Below are positions 19,672-28,947 of a stretch of 64,000 nucleotides of DNA, piece after piece. The stretch covers positions 124,001 to 188,000 of the forward strand of contig NZ_PXOH01000002.1 of NCBI RefSeq assembly GCF_003007785.1, read 5' to 3'. Made by a program: the position numbers and the translations under genes. The notes below the pieces were generated by a model. The model did no database searches, was not told the origin of the DNA, and saw only the letters and a list, made by a program, of their open reading frames with translations. Source of the DNA: Aphanothece hegewaldii CCALA 016 (GTDB lineage: Bacteria; Cyanobacteriota; Cyanobacteriia; Cyanobacteriales; Microcystaceae). Within the stretch, counting starts at the first letter, position 1. Each line of letters opens with the position of its first letter.

Positions 19672-20220
19672 ATGTCTCTAACGGCCGAAGACTTAGAAAG
19701 ATTCATAAGCAAGATCCCTAACTATCCGATGGAGTTGATCAACGGAGAAATTATTATTATGAGTCCATCTGGTCTAGAATCTGAAGAAGTAGCGTTAGAA
19801 ATTGCACGACTGTTAAGCAATTGGGTTAGATTACGGAAATTAGGGCGAGTTTTAGGCTCAAGTGCTGGCTTTATTCTACCGAATGAAACAGAAGATGTTC
19901 GATCGCCGGATGTTTCTTTTATTCGGGCTGATCGCCTCAAACGCACCACACCTGATTATGCTAGAGTTGTACCCGATTTAATCTTTGAGGTCAAATCGAA
20001 GACAGATTCAATTGAAAAATTACGTCAGAAAATACAAGTTTTTTTGGAACTCGGTACACAAGTTGGGGTTTTAGTCGATCCACGCACTCACACGATGGAG
20101 GTGTATCGAAATGGACAAGAAACAATATTTTTACGAGATGGGGATATTTTAACGGTTCCTGATGTTTTACCAGGATGGGAACTGACAATATCAGAAATTT
20201 GGGCCCCTGAATTTGATTAA
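19672..20220 (+). CDS. Uma2-family (DUF820) endonuclease-like protein
   Basis: 182 residues of the Uma2/DUF820 family, which is abundant in cyanobacteria and has a PD-(D/E)XK nuclease-like fold. RSPDVSFI near residue 86 and DLIFEVKSKTD near residue 103 supply the expected Asp and Glu-x-Lys residues. No biological role is established for the family. Its TAA overlaps the convergent phosphatase stop in TTAA at 20217-20220. Confidence 0.85.
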   Translation: MSLTAEDLERFISKIPNYPMELINGEIIIMSPSGLESEEVALEIARLLSNWVRLRKLGRVLGSSAGFILPNETEDVRSPDVSFIRADRLKRTTPDYARVVPDLIFEVKSKTDSIEKLRQKIQVFLELGTQVGVLVDPRTHTMEVYRNGQETIFLRDGDILTVPDVLPGWELTISEIWAPEFD

Positions 20221-20861
20221 GTAGAAGGCAAAGATTTTAGATATTCATCGAGATGGGTTCGATCTGCGATCGCATGAAATAAAGGGCCACGATCTCCTAA
20301 TTCGACAAGACTAACCCCCGCAACAGGCATTAAAAACCGATCTCGATAGCGTCCGATATCAATTCCCATTAAACTACACAACATAATCCGAATCGTAGCT
20401 TTATGGGAAACTAAAAGAATATTTCCCTCACTGTATCGTTGTTCAATTTCTGCAATCACTTCAGAAGAACGTCGTGAGATATCAATTCCTCTTTCACCAC
20501 CGGGGGGAGAAGTCCACGCGGGATCGGTTAACCACCGCACATATAAGTCATGAAATTCTCGATCGACATCTATTGGGTGCATTCCTTCCCATTTTCCATA
20601 AGCAATTTCTTTGAGCCCTTCCCGAATTTGCATTTTTAGCCCTAACTTTCGACATAGCGGTTCTGCTGTCTGTTTAGCGCGTTTTAGGGGACTTACAAAC
20701 ACAGCTTGCCAGGGGATATCTTGATACATTTCGGCAAAGGATTCAGCCATTTTCAAGCCTTCTGGAGTCAATCCAGGGTCGTTCTCCAGTGTCCCGCAGT
20801 AACCGCCGGTTTTACTGTAGGCTGTTTGTCCATGACGCAGAAAATAGAGTTTTAAACTCAT
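20217..20861 (-). CDS. Histidine phosphatase family protein (copy 2)
   Basis: 214 residues of the phosphoglycerate-mutase-like histidine phosphatase family. LRHGQTAYS near residue 9 gives the catalytic RHG, and VSHKATIR near residue 153 gives the second histidine. It is a close relative of the gene 6 bp upstream, of identical length and sharing GREKG-like, YVRWLTDPAW and DISRRSSEV blocks. Alpha-ribazole phosphatases and sugar-phosphate phosphatases are related, but the substrate cannot be decided. Confidence 0.87.
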   Translation of the reverse strand: MSLKLYFLRHGQTAYSKTGGYCGTLENDPGLTPEGLKMAESFAEMYQDIPWQAVFVSPLKRAKQTAEPLCRKLGLKMQIREGLKEIAYGKWEGMHPIDVDREFHDLYVRWLTDPAWTSPPGGERGIDISRRSSEVIAEIEQRYSEGNILLVSHKATIRIMLCSLMGIDIGRYRDRFLMPVAGVSLVELGDRGPLFHAIADRTHLDEYLKSLPST

Positions 20862-20867
20862 ATAAAA

Positions 20868-21512
20868 TCACGTTCCGAGTCGTTTACGAAGGTCTTGTCT
20901 GAGATGAGAACGATCGCCCATTACATGAATTAATGGCCCATGTCTTGCGAGTTCGACAACACTCACTGAAGCTACGGGCATTCCAATGCGATCGCGGAAG
21001 CGTCCGACATCAATTCCCAGTAAATAACATAAAATGATGCGGATTGTCGCTTTATGAGAAACGATTAAAATATTACCACTGCTGTGAGTATGTTCAATTT
21101 CTTCTAATACTTCTGAACTACGGCGAGAAATATCGATCCCTTTTTCGCCATCTGTGGGCGCATTCCATCCAGGATCGGCTAACCAGCGTACATAATCATC
21201 ATGATATTCTTGGTTAACTTCTTCGGGGCTTTTGCCTTCCCATTGACCATAATAAATTTCTTTTAAGCCATCTCGAAGATTAATGTCTAGTCCAAGGAGT
21301 TCGCATATAGGTTTAGCGGTGGCTAGAGTTCGTTTTAGAGGGCTACAATAAACGGCAGTCCAAGGTAAATCTTGATAAAATTTGGCAAAATCTTTCGCCA
21401 TTTCCGCGCCTGATGGCGTTAGTTCTAAATCCAATCTACCGCAGTAAGAACCCGTCAGACTGGCGGTTGTTTCTCCATGTCGCAACAAATACAACTTTAG
21501 ACTCATCGACAA
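20868..21512 (-). CDS. Histidine phosphatase family protein (copy 1)
   Basis: 214 residues with LRHGETTAS near residue 10 and VSHKATIRI near residue 154, so both catalytic histidines are present. It precedes its tandem paralogue by 6 bp on the same strand, so the two are surely cotranscribed. An ATG two codons into the frame (MSMSLKLYLLRHGE) is an equally possible start. Confidence 0.87.
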   Translation of the reverse strand: MSMSLKLYLLRHGETTASLTGSYCGRLDLELTPSGAEMAKDFAKFYQDLPWTAVYCSPLKRTLATAKPICELLGLDINLRDGLKEIYYGQWEGKSPEEVNQEYHDDYVRWLADPGWNAPTDGEKGIDISRRSSEVLEEIEHTHSSGNILIVSHKATIRIILCYLLGIDVGRFRDRIGMPVASVSVVELARHGPLIHVMGDRSHLRQDLRKRLGT

Positions 21513-21550
21513 ATTGGGTCCTTTTCTAAATGACTCTTTAAAAACTAAGA

Positions 21551-21588
21551 GTGTAAGCTAAGTCCTGAAAAGTTGGTCTAGCTTACAC
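21551..21588. repeat. 10-bp inverted repeat upstream of the phosphatase pair
   Basis: GTGTAAGCTA (21551-21560) and TAGCTTACAC (21579-21588) are exact complements with an 18-base loop. It lies 39 bp before the phosphatase start and downstream-free of T-runs, so it may be an operator, a leader hairpin or a terminator remnant. Confidence 0.5.
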
Positions 21589-21708
21589 ACTACTGCATAG
21601 GAGGCTTTTTATGTTTAAGGTCTTTATATTAGCTGACCTCATTTGAATCTATATATAGAATTCACCATATTTCTTACAAATCCCAATTCCTTAATTATTT
21701 CTTTATAT

Positions 21709-22266
21709 TTAGTTTGATGATGTTTTGTCAGTATTGGTTAAGTTTTGTTGCACATAAGCCAGAGAAACGCCCAGTTTTTTAGAGATCCAGACTTCTAAAT
21801 TACGGACGGGGTAGGAACGAGCGGCAAGAGCAGGATCGATCATCGGTTCAACGAGAATCGTAAATAAGCCCAAACGATTACCAGCTAAGACATCGGTAAA
21901 TAAGCGATCGCCAACCATTGCCACTTGATTTGAGGGTAAATTCATAGCTTCTATAGCGAGACGAAGTTTACGACGTGATGGTTTAATCGCGCCCAAAAGA
22001 TAGGGTACATCAATAGAACGGGCGATCTTGCCGATGCGAACTTCACTGACATTGTTACTAACTAACCATATTGTAGCGATCGGGCGAATTTGTTCAACCC
22101 ACTGTTGTAACGCTTGAGAAACCTCGGCCGAGCGAATTGGTACAAGTGTTTCATCAACATCTAAAATCAGTCCTTTAATGTTGTTGTCTTGTAAAATATT
22201 CGGAGTCAGACTGAGGATGGTATCTCCTAAAATCAAGTCAGGTTGTAACAGTTTCGATTTAGTCAT
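21709..22266 (-). CDS. YqeG-family HAD phosphatase
   Basis: 185 residues of the HAD superfamily, subfamily IIIA (YqeG). The catalytic DVDET occupies residues 36-40. Motif II is SNN near residue 71 and motif III/IV is GDRLFTDVLAGN near residue 119. Related plant and bacterial enzymes include phosphatidylglycerophosphate phosphatase, which makes that a plausible substrate. It is followed by a 196-bp spacer and preceded by a methyltransferase gene on the same strand. Confidence 0.86.
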   Translation of the reverse strand: MTKSKLLQPDLILGDTILSLTPNILQDNNIKGLILDVDETLVPIRSAEVSQALQQWVEQIRPIATIWLVSNNVSEVRIGKIARSIDVPYLLGAIKPSRRKLRLAIEAMNLPSNQVAMVGDRLFTDVLAGNRLGLFTILVEPMIDPALAARSYPVRNLEVWISKKLGVSLAYVQQNLTNTDKTSSN

Positions 22267-22323
22267 AGCAAATTATTAATAAAATCAGAATAGGTTAACT
22301 TAAAAGCACGTCATACAAAGAGC

Positions 22324-22947
22324 CTACTTCATTCCTTGAACCACTTGTAAGCTCCCTCCAGCATAAAGAGTTTGTCGAGTGTTTTTAAATCCAGCTTCTT
22401 GCAATAATTGAATTAAATCCGTTTTCAGAAGTTGCCAAGCGGTATCAGTTTCAAAAAGCCACATAAAAGTCGCTACAGGTGGCCAAAATAAAAGATTAGT
22501 CGGACGATGTAAATCAATCGCCGTAAACACTCCATCAGGTTTTAAAACGCGATAAACTTCAGCCAAAATTTGCTTAAGTTGTTCGGTTTCCATTTCGTGA
22601 AGAGCAACGCTACTATGAACAATATCAAACTGTTGATCCTTGCAGGGCATTTGTTCGGCTAATCCTTGAACATATTTAGCTTGAGGAACGGCTAAAGAGG
22701 CTCGTTGTAAGGCTACAGGAGAAGCATCTAAACCCGTAACTTGATCGGAAAATTGGACGAGAAAACGGGTCGTTTGTCCTGCTCCACAACACAGATCGAG
22801 GATGGGAGTATTAGAATCAATTGTTAAGCCTTGTAAGGCCAGACGACGGAATTTTGTTTCTCCACCGACGCTTAAAGTGGCTAGACTGGAGATCCCATCA
22901 TAGAGCCATTGATATTTATAGCTGAGTGTTCTTAGAATGGTAGCCAT
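22324..22947 (-). CDS. Class I SAM-dependent methyltransferase
   Basis: 207 residues from the ATG at 22947. The SAM-binding motif I is ILDLCCGAGQTTR, and the later blocks (GLDASPVAL, FDIVHSSVALHEM, VLKPDGVF) are typical of UbiE-like enzymes. The frame is open to 23007. The shorter start gives the N-terminus MATILRTLSYKYQWLYD, which looks like the natural beginning of this family. The substrate is unknown. It is divergent from hemH. Confidence 0.82.
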   Translation of the reverse strand: MATILRTLSYKYQWLYDGISSLATLSVGGETKFRRLALQGLTIDSNTPILDLCCGAGQTTRFLVQFSDQVTGLDASPVALQRASLAVPQAKYVQGLAEQMPCKDQQFDIVHSSVALHEMETEQLKQILAEVYRVLKPDGVFTAIDLHRPTNLLFWPPVATFMWLFETDTAWQLLKTDLIQLLQEAGFKNTRQTLYAGGSLQVVQGMK

Positions 22948-23052
22948 CTGTAATATCCGTCCATTAAAATCGATGTATTCAATAATTTGTGTTAACCATA
23001 AAACCAATATATTGTTAAACTTGGTAAAGAATATTAAAAAAACAATTCATTG

Positions 23053-24225
23053 ATGAATGCTATGGGTCGTGTTGGGGTTCTGTTGCTAAATCTAGGTGGG
23101 CCAGATCAGATCGAGGATGTTCGTCCTTTTCTATTTAACCTTTTTTCTGACCCAGAAATCATTCGGTTGCCGATCAAAGGTTTACAAAAGCCTTTAGCTT
23201 GGTTAATCTCGACACTAAGAGCCAAAAAATCGCAAGCTAATTATCTGCAAATTGGCGGAGGCTCACCTTTAAGAAAAATTACAGAAGCGCAGGCCGAAGC
23301 GTTAGAAAATCGTTTGACCGAGATTGGCAAACAAGTACAAGTATATATTGGGATGCGTTATTGGCACCCTTTTACGGAAGAAGCGATCGCCAAGATCAAA
23401 CAAGATAACATCAGACAACTGGTTATCTTACCGCTATATCCTCAATTTTCCATCAGTACCAGTGGTTCAAGTTTTCGGATCATCGAAGAGATGTGGAAAG
23501 AAGATCCGACTCTTAGACAAATTGAATATACCCTCATTCCCTCTTGGTATAATGATCCAGGCTATCTACAGTCGATGGCGGATTTAATTGCCCAAGAATT
23601 AGACCAGTGTTCAAATCCTGATCAGGCTCATATTTTCTTCAGCGCTCATGGTGTTCCTCAAAGCTATGTTGAAGAAGCCGGCGATCCTTATCAAAGAGAA
23701 ATTGAAGAATGTACTCGTCTGGTGATGAAAACACTAAATCGCCCAAATCAATATACTCTTGCTTATCAAAGTCGGGTCGGCCCTGTCGAATGGCTTAAAC
23801 CTTATACCGAAGATGCTCTAGAAGAACTTGGCTCACAAGGTGTTAAAGATATTGTCGTCGTGCCGATTAGTTTTGTTTCAGAACATATCGAAACTTTACA
23901 AGAAATTGATATCGAGTACCGCGAAATCGCCGAAGAAGCAGGAATCGCCAATTTTCATCGAGTTCCCGCTTTAAATACTCACCCTGTTTTCATTAATTCT
24001 TTAGCGCAGATGGTGGCTAAGTCTCTTGAAGAAGAACCGACTACCTTTGATCAAGTCACCCATCCTGTTAAGAATATGAAAATGTATCCCCAAGAAAGTT
24101 GGGAATGGGGAATGACGACGGCGGCTGAGGTATGGAATGGCAGATTAGCTATGTTAGGCTTTATTGGTCTAATCATTGAGCTTGTTAGTGGTCAAGGCCC
24201 ACTACATTTTGTTGGGTTATTATAA
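23053..24225 (+). CDS. hemH: Ferrochelatase with C-terminal chlorophyll-binding-like tail
   Basis: 390 residues. It inserts iron into protoporphyrin IX, the last step of heme synthesis. The core ([12 protein letters not shown] at the start, [18 protein letters not shown] near residue 197 with the catalytic His) is followed by about 45 extra residues. These contain [12 protein letters not shown], the ExxxGR chlorophyll a/b-binding motif found on cyanobacterial and plastid ferrochelatases, plus a membrane helix. The first ATG is at 23053, and a second at 23062 begins the conserved MGRVGV. The last 34 bp overlap the end of the convergent haemagglutinin-like gene. Confidence 0.96.
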   Translation: MNAMGRVGVLLLNLGGPDQIEDVRPFLFNLFSDPEIIRLPIKGLQKPLAWLISTLRAKKSQANYLQIGGGSPLRKITEAQAEALENRLTEIGKQVQVYIGMRYWHPFTEEAIAKIKQDNIRQLVILPLYPQFSISTSGSSFRIIEEMWKEDPTLRQIEYTLIPSWYNDPGYLQSMADLIAQELDQCSNPDQAHIFFSAHGVPQSYVEEAGDPYQREIEECTRLVMKTLNRPNQYTLAYQSRVGPVEWLKPYTEDALEELGSQGVKDIVVVPISFVSEHIETLQEIDIEYREIAEEAGIANFHRVPALNTHPVFINSLAQMVAKSLEEEPTTFDQVTHPVKNMKMYPQESWEWGMTTAAEVWNGRLAMLGFIGLIIELVSGQGPLHFVGLL

Positions 24226-26456
24226 GCCTGGGGTGTCACGGCTGTTGCTCTGGCGGTAAGGATGATTTGTCCTTGCTCATTTCTCATCCAGCCTTGGGCT
24301 TCAATAATTGGCTCAAGAGTGGATTTAGAGCTATCTATGGGAGGAGACACATTAAAATGACGAGTTTCTGGAGTTGAAGGACTTCCTAAGTCGGCTAATC
24401 CTTGATTATGACTAATGGTTTGATTGGGGTCAACGGGTAAACCCCCTCTTCCTTTAATAGAAAATTCCCCGGCTGTTTCAATTCGAGTTCGGCAACCAGA
24501 GACGATTAAGTTATCGGTATTGATGACTGTCGTGGGAAGTATGACTAAATTACTTTGAGAGTCTGCACTAAGACGATTAATGCTCACAATACCCGATAAA
24601 CCCGTTCTAGAGCTTGCGTTGATCTCACTGAGTGGAATTCGTTGACCTTGTTGAACTTGAATACCAAAAAGACCTAAAGCAGTAATATTAATATTACCCC
24701 CATTGCCTTGACCTGCATCCGCTACAATGTCACTATCTTCTCTGGGTACAGCAAAAATAAAAGGTGTTTCGATTGAAATATTACCGCCGTTGCCTGAACT
24801 ACCTTGGAAATTTACTTCAGCAGTAATTGAACTATTGTTGCGTAATTCTAAGCTATCTTTAGCATTTATGCGAATTTCTCCCCCATTTCCGTCATTATTC
24901 TCCGCAATAGCTGTGATTTTAGCTTGCTGATCTAAAACAATAGAGTTTGCATTAACCGTTAGAGTTCCCGCCGCACCACTCAAAAAACTTTCAACGGTAA
25001 TTTGTCCACCGTCTTTAATGATGAGTTGATCGGTTTTAAGATCAATACTACCACCTTGACCATTCCCTGTACTTCCAACAGTTCGATCGCCAGATGAAGC
25101 AGCAATGAGACTGGGTGAAACTCTTCCATCAGAAGTGGTGATCCCTTGACCGATAATTTCAAGGGTTTGAGCGACATTAATCGAAATAGTACCCCCTTTT
25201 CCTTCACCTAGGGTATTAGCGGTAATTTGACCACCATCTTTAATGATTAAAGAACCCGTATTAATCGTAATATTTCCGCCATCGCCTTTGTCTAATGCAC
25301 CTGTAAATAATACTGTAGACTCAAGAAATCCAGTCCCCATTATTTCTGTTATTTGAGAGGCATTAATCGTTAAGTTACCGCCTTTTCCTTGCCCAAATGT
25401 TTCGATATTTATTATCGCTCCATCCGAGATGGAAAATCTTTGAGTGTTGATAATAACATTGCCACCATCTATATCAACACCAAAAACATATAAACCCGTA
25501 CTGGATGCACGTTGAGTTTGATTTTTTTCACCAATTAATACAACAGACTCAGACCCATTAATAATTAGGTTTCCCGTGGGTTGATCATTAAGAGGAATCA
25601 AACCAATTTGTGTTCCTTCTTTAAGTGTAATGTTGCGTCCCTGAATCTTGACTGAACCACCATTATCACTGGCATCAATAATCGATTCTTGCAACATAAA
25701 AATATCTAAAAAGTTTTGAACGCTCTCATAACCTAATTCTAATCCTTTAGAGATGGGAGTCAAACTAACGTAACTATTTTCAGCGACGCTACCTACTTCA
25801 ATTCTTCCGGCTAAAGCGGTGAGATTGCCATTTTCTAATGTAATTGTTCCGCCAATCAAAGCGATCGTTTTTTCCGATTTGACTTTAAGACCACTAGGTG
25901 TATCATTAGAACTGACGGGAAGACTTTGAGAACGATTGATAATTGCTCCAGGAGTCGTCTGACCAAATTGTAAGCCAATTGGAACAGCTACCGTTAATAA
26001 AGAAGTTTCTGGATGATTAACCCCAAATTCACGACCATCAGCAAACTTGATACTACTAGCACTTGAGGCAATAAAAGAACCTCCTAAATCAATTGTCGCA
26101 TTGGGTCCAAAAATAAAACCCATTGGATTAATGATATATAAATTGGCTGTACCGTTGGCTTGAATTAAACCATTGATCAAAGAAACCTTACCGCCTGTCA
26201 CTCGACTAATAATATTATCGATGGTGAGGGAATTATCAAAAGAAACCGAATGATCGATAGGTACGGAAAATTCATTAAAACTGTGAAATAAGTTTTTTCC
26301 TGCTTGTTGACCGCCTGTAATTACAATTTTTTGCTGATTAACTTCAACTTGTGTCGGTAAAGTACCATCTGGAATGATTTGTCCCAATACTGCACGATTG
26401 AATAAACAAGAACTTAGACTAATTATTTTTAACCATCGGTAAAAATCAGGTTTCAT
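24192..26456 (-). CDS. Filamentous-haemagglutinin-like exoprotein (two-partner secretion, TpsA type)
   Basis: 754 residues. An N-terminal signal-like segment ([16 protein letters not shown]) leads into the TPS secretion domain. Its hallmark [19 protein letters not shown] lies near residue 114, where NPNGI is usual. The rest is repetitive beta-helix sequence with many GNGGNI, GKGG and LTINA stretches. Such proteins cross the outer membrane through a dedicated TpsB pore and act as adhesins or surface proteins. No TpsB gene is adjacent; a likely one starts at 63736. Its 3' end overlaps hemH by 34 bp. Confidence 0.88.
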   Translation of the reverse strand: MKPDFYRWLKIISLSSCLFNRAVLGQIIPDGTLPTQVEVNQQKIVITGGQQAGKNLFHSFNEFSVPIDHSVSFDNSLTIDNIISRVTGGKVSLINGLIQANGTANLYIINPMGFIFGPNATIDLGGSFIASSASSIKFADGREFGVNHPETSLLTVAVPIGLQFGQTTPGAIINRSQSLPVSSNDTPSGLKVKSEKTIALIGGTITLENGNLTALAGRIEVGSVAENSYVSLTPISKGLELGYESVQNFLDIFMLQESIIDASDNGGSVKIQGRNITLKEGTQIGLIPLNDQPTGNLIINGSESVVLIGEKNQTQRASSTGLYVFGVDIDGGNVIINTQRFSISDGAIINIETFGQGKGGNLTINASQITEIMGTGFLESTVLFTGALDKGDGGNITINTGSLIIKDGGQITANTLGEGKGGTISINVAQTLEIIGQGITTSDGRVSPSLIAASSGDRTVGSTGNGQGGSIDLKTDQLIIKDGGQITVESFLSGAAGTLTVNANSIVLDQQAKITAIAENNDGNGGEIRINAKDSLELRNNSSITAEVNFQGSSGNGGNISIETPFIFAVPREDSDIVADAGQGNGGNINITALGLFGIQVQQGQRIPLSEINASSRTGLSGIVSINRLSADSQSNLVILPTTVINTDNLIVSGCRTRIETAGEFSIKGRGGLPVDPNQTISHNQGLADLGSPSTPETRHFNVSPPIDSSKSTLEPIIEAQGWMRNEQGQIILTARATAVTPQAYNNPTKCSGP

Positions 26457-26630
26457 GATGAATAAGCCTATATTACTTTACTTCATCTAGAGCCATCGGT
26501 AATGTTTTATTACCTTTTAGTTTAGATGAGGATTAGTAACGCGATAAAAAATATACAAATAGCAGACAATTGCTATTAATTATATCTTTAAACGAATCTA
26601 GCCTTTCATTAAAAACACAACTTATGTCAA

Positions 26631-26843
26631 TTAGCAACGCTTGACACCGCATCCCCATTTTGAGTGGGTTGTTTCTTGAGGTGGATTGTTTGTATTTTGT
26701 GAAGCCTGAGTTTTTGTTAATTCCTGTGCTTTAACGTCTTTTGCCATAGCTACTGAATTCAAACCGATTAAACTTGCTACGACTACTCCAGATAGCATCA
26801 GACATGGGATAGATTGATTTGAAATGATTTTGAATGAAGACAT
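26631..26843 (-). CDS. Small exported peptide with C-terminal WGCGVKRC
   Basis: 70 residues. A signal-peptide-like N-terminus (hydrophobic CLMLSGVVVASLIGLNSVAMA) ends near residue 34, leaving a mature peptide of about 36 residues rich in T, Q and N. It ends in SKWGCGVKRC with two cysteines that could form a disulfide. AAGGA, 7 bases before the ATG, is a good ribosome site, so I take it as a real gene. I do not recognise the family. It lies 174 bp upstream of the haemagglutinin-like gene on the same strand. Confidence 0.68.
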   Translation of the reverse strand: MSSFKIISNQSIPCLMLSGVVVASLIGLNSVAMAKDVKAQELTKTQASQNTNNPPQETTHSKWGCGVKRC

Positions 26844-27384
26844 AATCGATTCCTTTTTCTTTATTGTTTGCTAATGTTTTTTGTTTTCTACAGCTTTAAT
26901 GTAACTTGGCTCCCATAAAAGTTGGAACGTTAAAAACACGGCTTCTATAATTTTTTTCTAGTTTTTTTTTAGATGGATTTACTTAAAATCACTTTGATCG
27001 CCATACCAGACAAAAATCAGCTTGAACCCTTCAAAAAAAACAGATTATAAAGAATTACAATATTCAACCGTAACAAAAATTACAAAGTATGATTACAATC
27101 GCTCAATACTTTATTTATTCTCTCACAATTCCTTTACAAAAGCTTCAATAAATAAAGTTTTTGTATTTATACGAGGAATATACTAAGTTTTATTAAGTGT
27201 TGTAATGCCAAATTAACTGGCTGAACGGACGCTCTGGTATTTGCTTTTCAGGTGGCTTTCTCCGCGTCTTCCACTCGGATATTACTTACAAAATTAGGTT
27301 AAATTTAGTATAAATTACGATACTGGTTTGTAATGATATTCACCAACACCGCATCGATGTACTTTTTATTCAGGTATAACTAAT
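26844..27384. other. Gene-free stretch with a GC-richer structured island
   Basis: 541 bp between the histidine kinase stop and the small peptide start, both on the minus strand. Most is AT-rich. The part at 27202-27285 is clearly richer in G and C and is bounded by GTAAT/ATTAC, with an internal GACGC/GCGTC pairing. It may be a small RNA or a leader. Confidence 0.55.
27202..27285. ncRNA. Candidate structured RNA
   Basis: Outer arms GTAAT (27202-27206) and ATTAC (27281-27285) enclose GACGC (27228-27232) pairing with GCGTC (27264-27268). The base composition stands out from the AT-rich flanks. Strand, promoter and function are not visible. Confidence 0.3.
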
Positions 27385-28836
27385 TTATTTACCTTTGCCA
27401 AGAGGTAAAAAGATGGTTAAGACTTCCCCTTCTTGCTGACGCTGACGAACAACGAATTTACCACCCAAAGCATGAAATATATTTTTAGTAACATCCATAT
27501 TAAGACTTAAGCTACCAGTTTCGGGCTGAAACATCAATAATTGACCAATAGCTTTAAGAGGGTTTGTTTTTGGGCAAGATTGGCTTAAAAATTGTAGTTT
27601 GAGTTGATGTCCTGCGGTTGATACTTGAACTTGAATCTGTCCATTAGGGGGAACGGTACGGGTACATTTTTCGATTAAACCCGTGAGCATTTGTTCTAGC
27701 ATCCCAGGATCGCTGACGACTTGAGGTAATTTTTTGGGAAGAATAACATCTAAAGTGATGTTACGCCGTTCGGCTTGTTTTTGCCAGCGCGGTATATTTT
27801 GTTGAAAGATTTGTTCTAATGATAAGGGAATCAGATGAACAGGCTTTTCTGTTGTCGAAGTCATACCCATTTCGGCGGCACGGAAAATGAGTTCCATCCG
27901 ATTAATCTGTTCTGTACATTCAAGATCAATGACATCTAAATACTTTAATATATCTGGTGCCGATTTATTACGTTTTTGTAATAAACGTACCATTGTCCGA
28001 ATGGTTGTTAAGGGCGTGCGGATTTCATGAGTTAAAGCCTGTAAAAGCTCCATTTCAGAAGGTTGACAGCTATTTAAGGCTTGATCCTCTGTATAATTAC
28101 TAATTTTTTCGAGATTAATCCGTGTTTTTCTCGCTTCTATTGCGGATATTTCGGGTAAATTTTGTAGCAGTTGCCGACTAAACTCCATGACGATACGATA
28201 GTCGGGTGTTGGTGGGGTAAATTGGGTAATGAAAGATTTAAGTTGCTGTCTTTGTAAGGGAAGAATACGAGATTGTAGAATGTCCCAACTTTCTTCGATG
28301 ATATGGGGTTCAAAAGTAAAATGAAAAGCCGGAAGACCCCAGTCATCCTCACCCAAAACCATTATTAGGCTAAACTGATTGGTAAAAACAAGACAAAATT
28401 GTTCGGTTGCGAGAGGATCATAAGGAAGTAACGGCAGTTCAATTATATTACCGTTGAACTGAAATGGGGGTTGAGTATTAGAAGATGCGGGGAGTTGAAA
28501 TCTGGCTATATCCCATTCTTTAAGCGGTTTTGGGGCAAAAAGACCAAATTGATACATCGAGACTAATTCAGGATGACTTAATACAGAACAGGGACCCGAT
28601 AGAATTACACCTTGTGGTGTTGGCTCGGTTGTTGCTGGAGCATGGTTTAATAATAATGATTCAAGTGTGGCGATCGCCGAAAACCATTCACCTTGTGCCT
28701 TATTAGTTTTACTTCTTACCCATTCACTGGTATTACATTCGTGTGAATTGTAACCCTTATTTTCGGTTTCTTTGGAGGGTTTAGCTAAAGAGAAAAGATC
28801 ACTGAGTTTTGACCTTAACCCATTTTGTACGATCAT
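27385..28836 (-). CDS. Sensor histidine kinase-like protein with degenerate ATP-binding domain
   Basis: 483 residues. Residues about 40-235 are a cyanobacterial sensor region with no clear membrane helix. The phosphoacceptor H-box is intact (ALTHEIRTPLTTIRTM, near residue 270). The ATP-binding domain is eroded: the N-box position reads LTGLIEKCTRT without the key Asn, and I find no DxGxG motif. The C-terminal part (ALGGKFVVRQ, EGEVLTIFLPL) still looks like the domain's end. It may be a pseudokinase or rely on unusual residues. No response regulator gene is adjacent. Confidence 0.8.
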   Translation of the reverse strand: MIVQNGLRSKLSDLFSLAKPSKETENKGYNSHECNTSEWVRSKTNKAQGEWFSAIATLESLLLNHAPATTEPTPQGVILSGPCSVLSHPELVSMYQFGLFAPKPLKEWDIARFQLPASSNTQPPFQFNGNIIELPLLPYDPLATEQFCLVFTNQFSLIMVLGEDDWGLPAFHFTFEPHIIEESWDILQSRILPLQRQQLKSFITQFTPPTPDYRIVMEFSRQLLQNLPEISAIEARKTRINLEKISNYTEDQALNSCQPSEMELLQALTHEIRTPLTTIRTMVRLLQKRNKSAPDILKYLDVIDLECTEQINRMELIFRAAEMGMTSTTEKPVHLIPLSLEQIFQQNIPRWQKQAERRNITLDVILPKKLPQVVSDPGMLEQMLTGLIEKCTRTVPPNGQIQVQVSTAGHQLKLQFLSQSCPKTNPLKAIGQLLMFQPETGSLSLNMDVTKNIFHALGGKFVVRQRQQEGEVLTIFLPLGKGK

Positions 28837-28947
28837 TTCTATTACATCCTGTGGCAGTTATTCTCATCTCTTCCTCATAGTATCTAGATTAGTCCACTTC
28901 CTTTAGACGTAGAACCGTACCAATAAGATCGCAATAACCGCAAAACA

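Noticed and set aside
19512..19721. 69-residue frame on the plus strand before the Uma2 gene
   Set aside because: It runs into the Uma2 start, lacks a ribosome site and shows no protein-like pattern.
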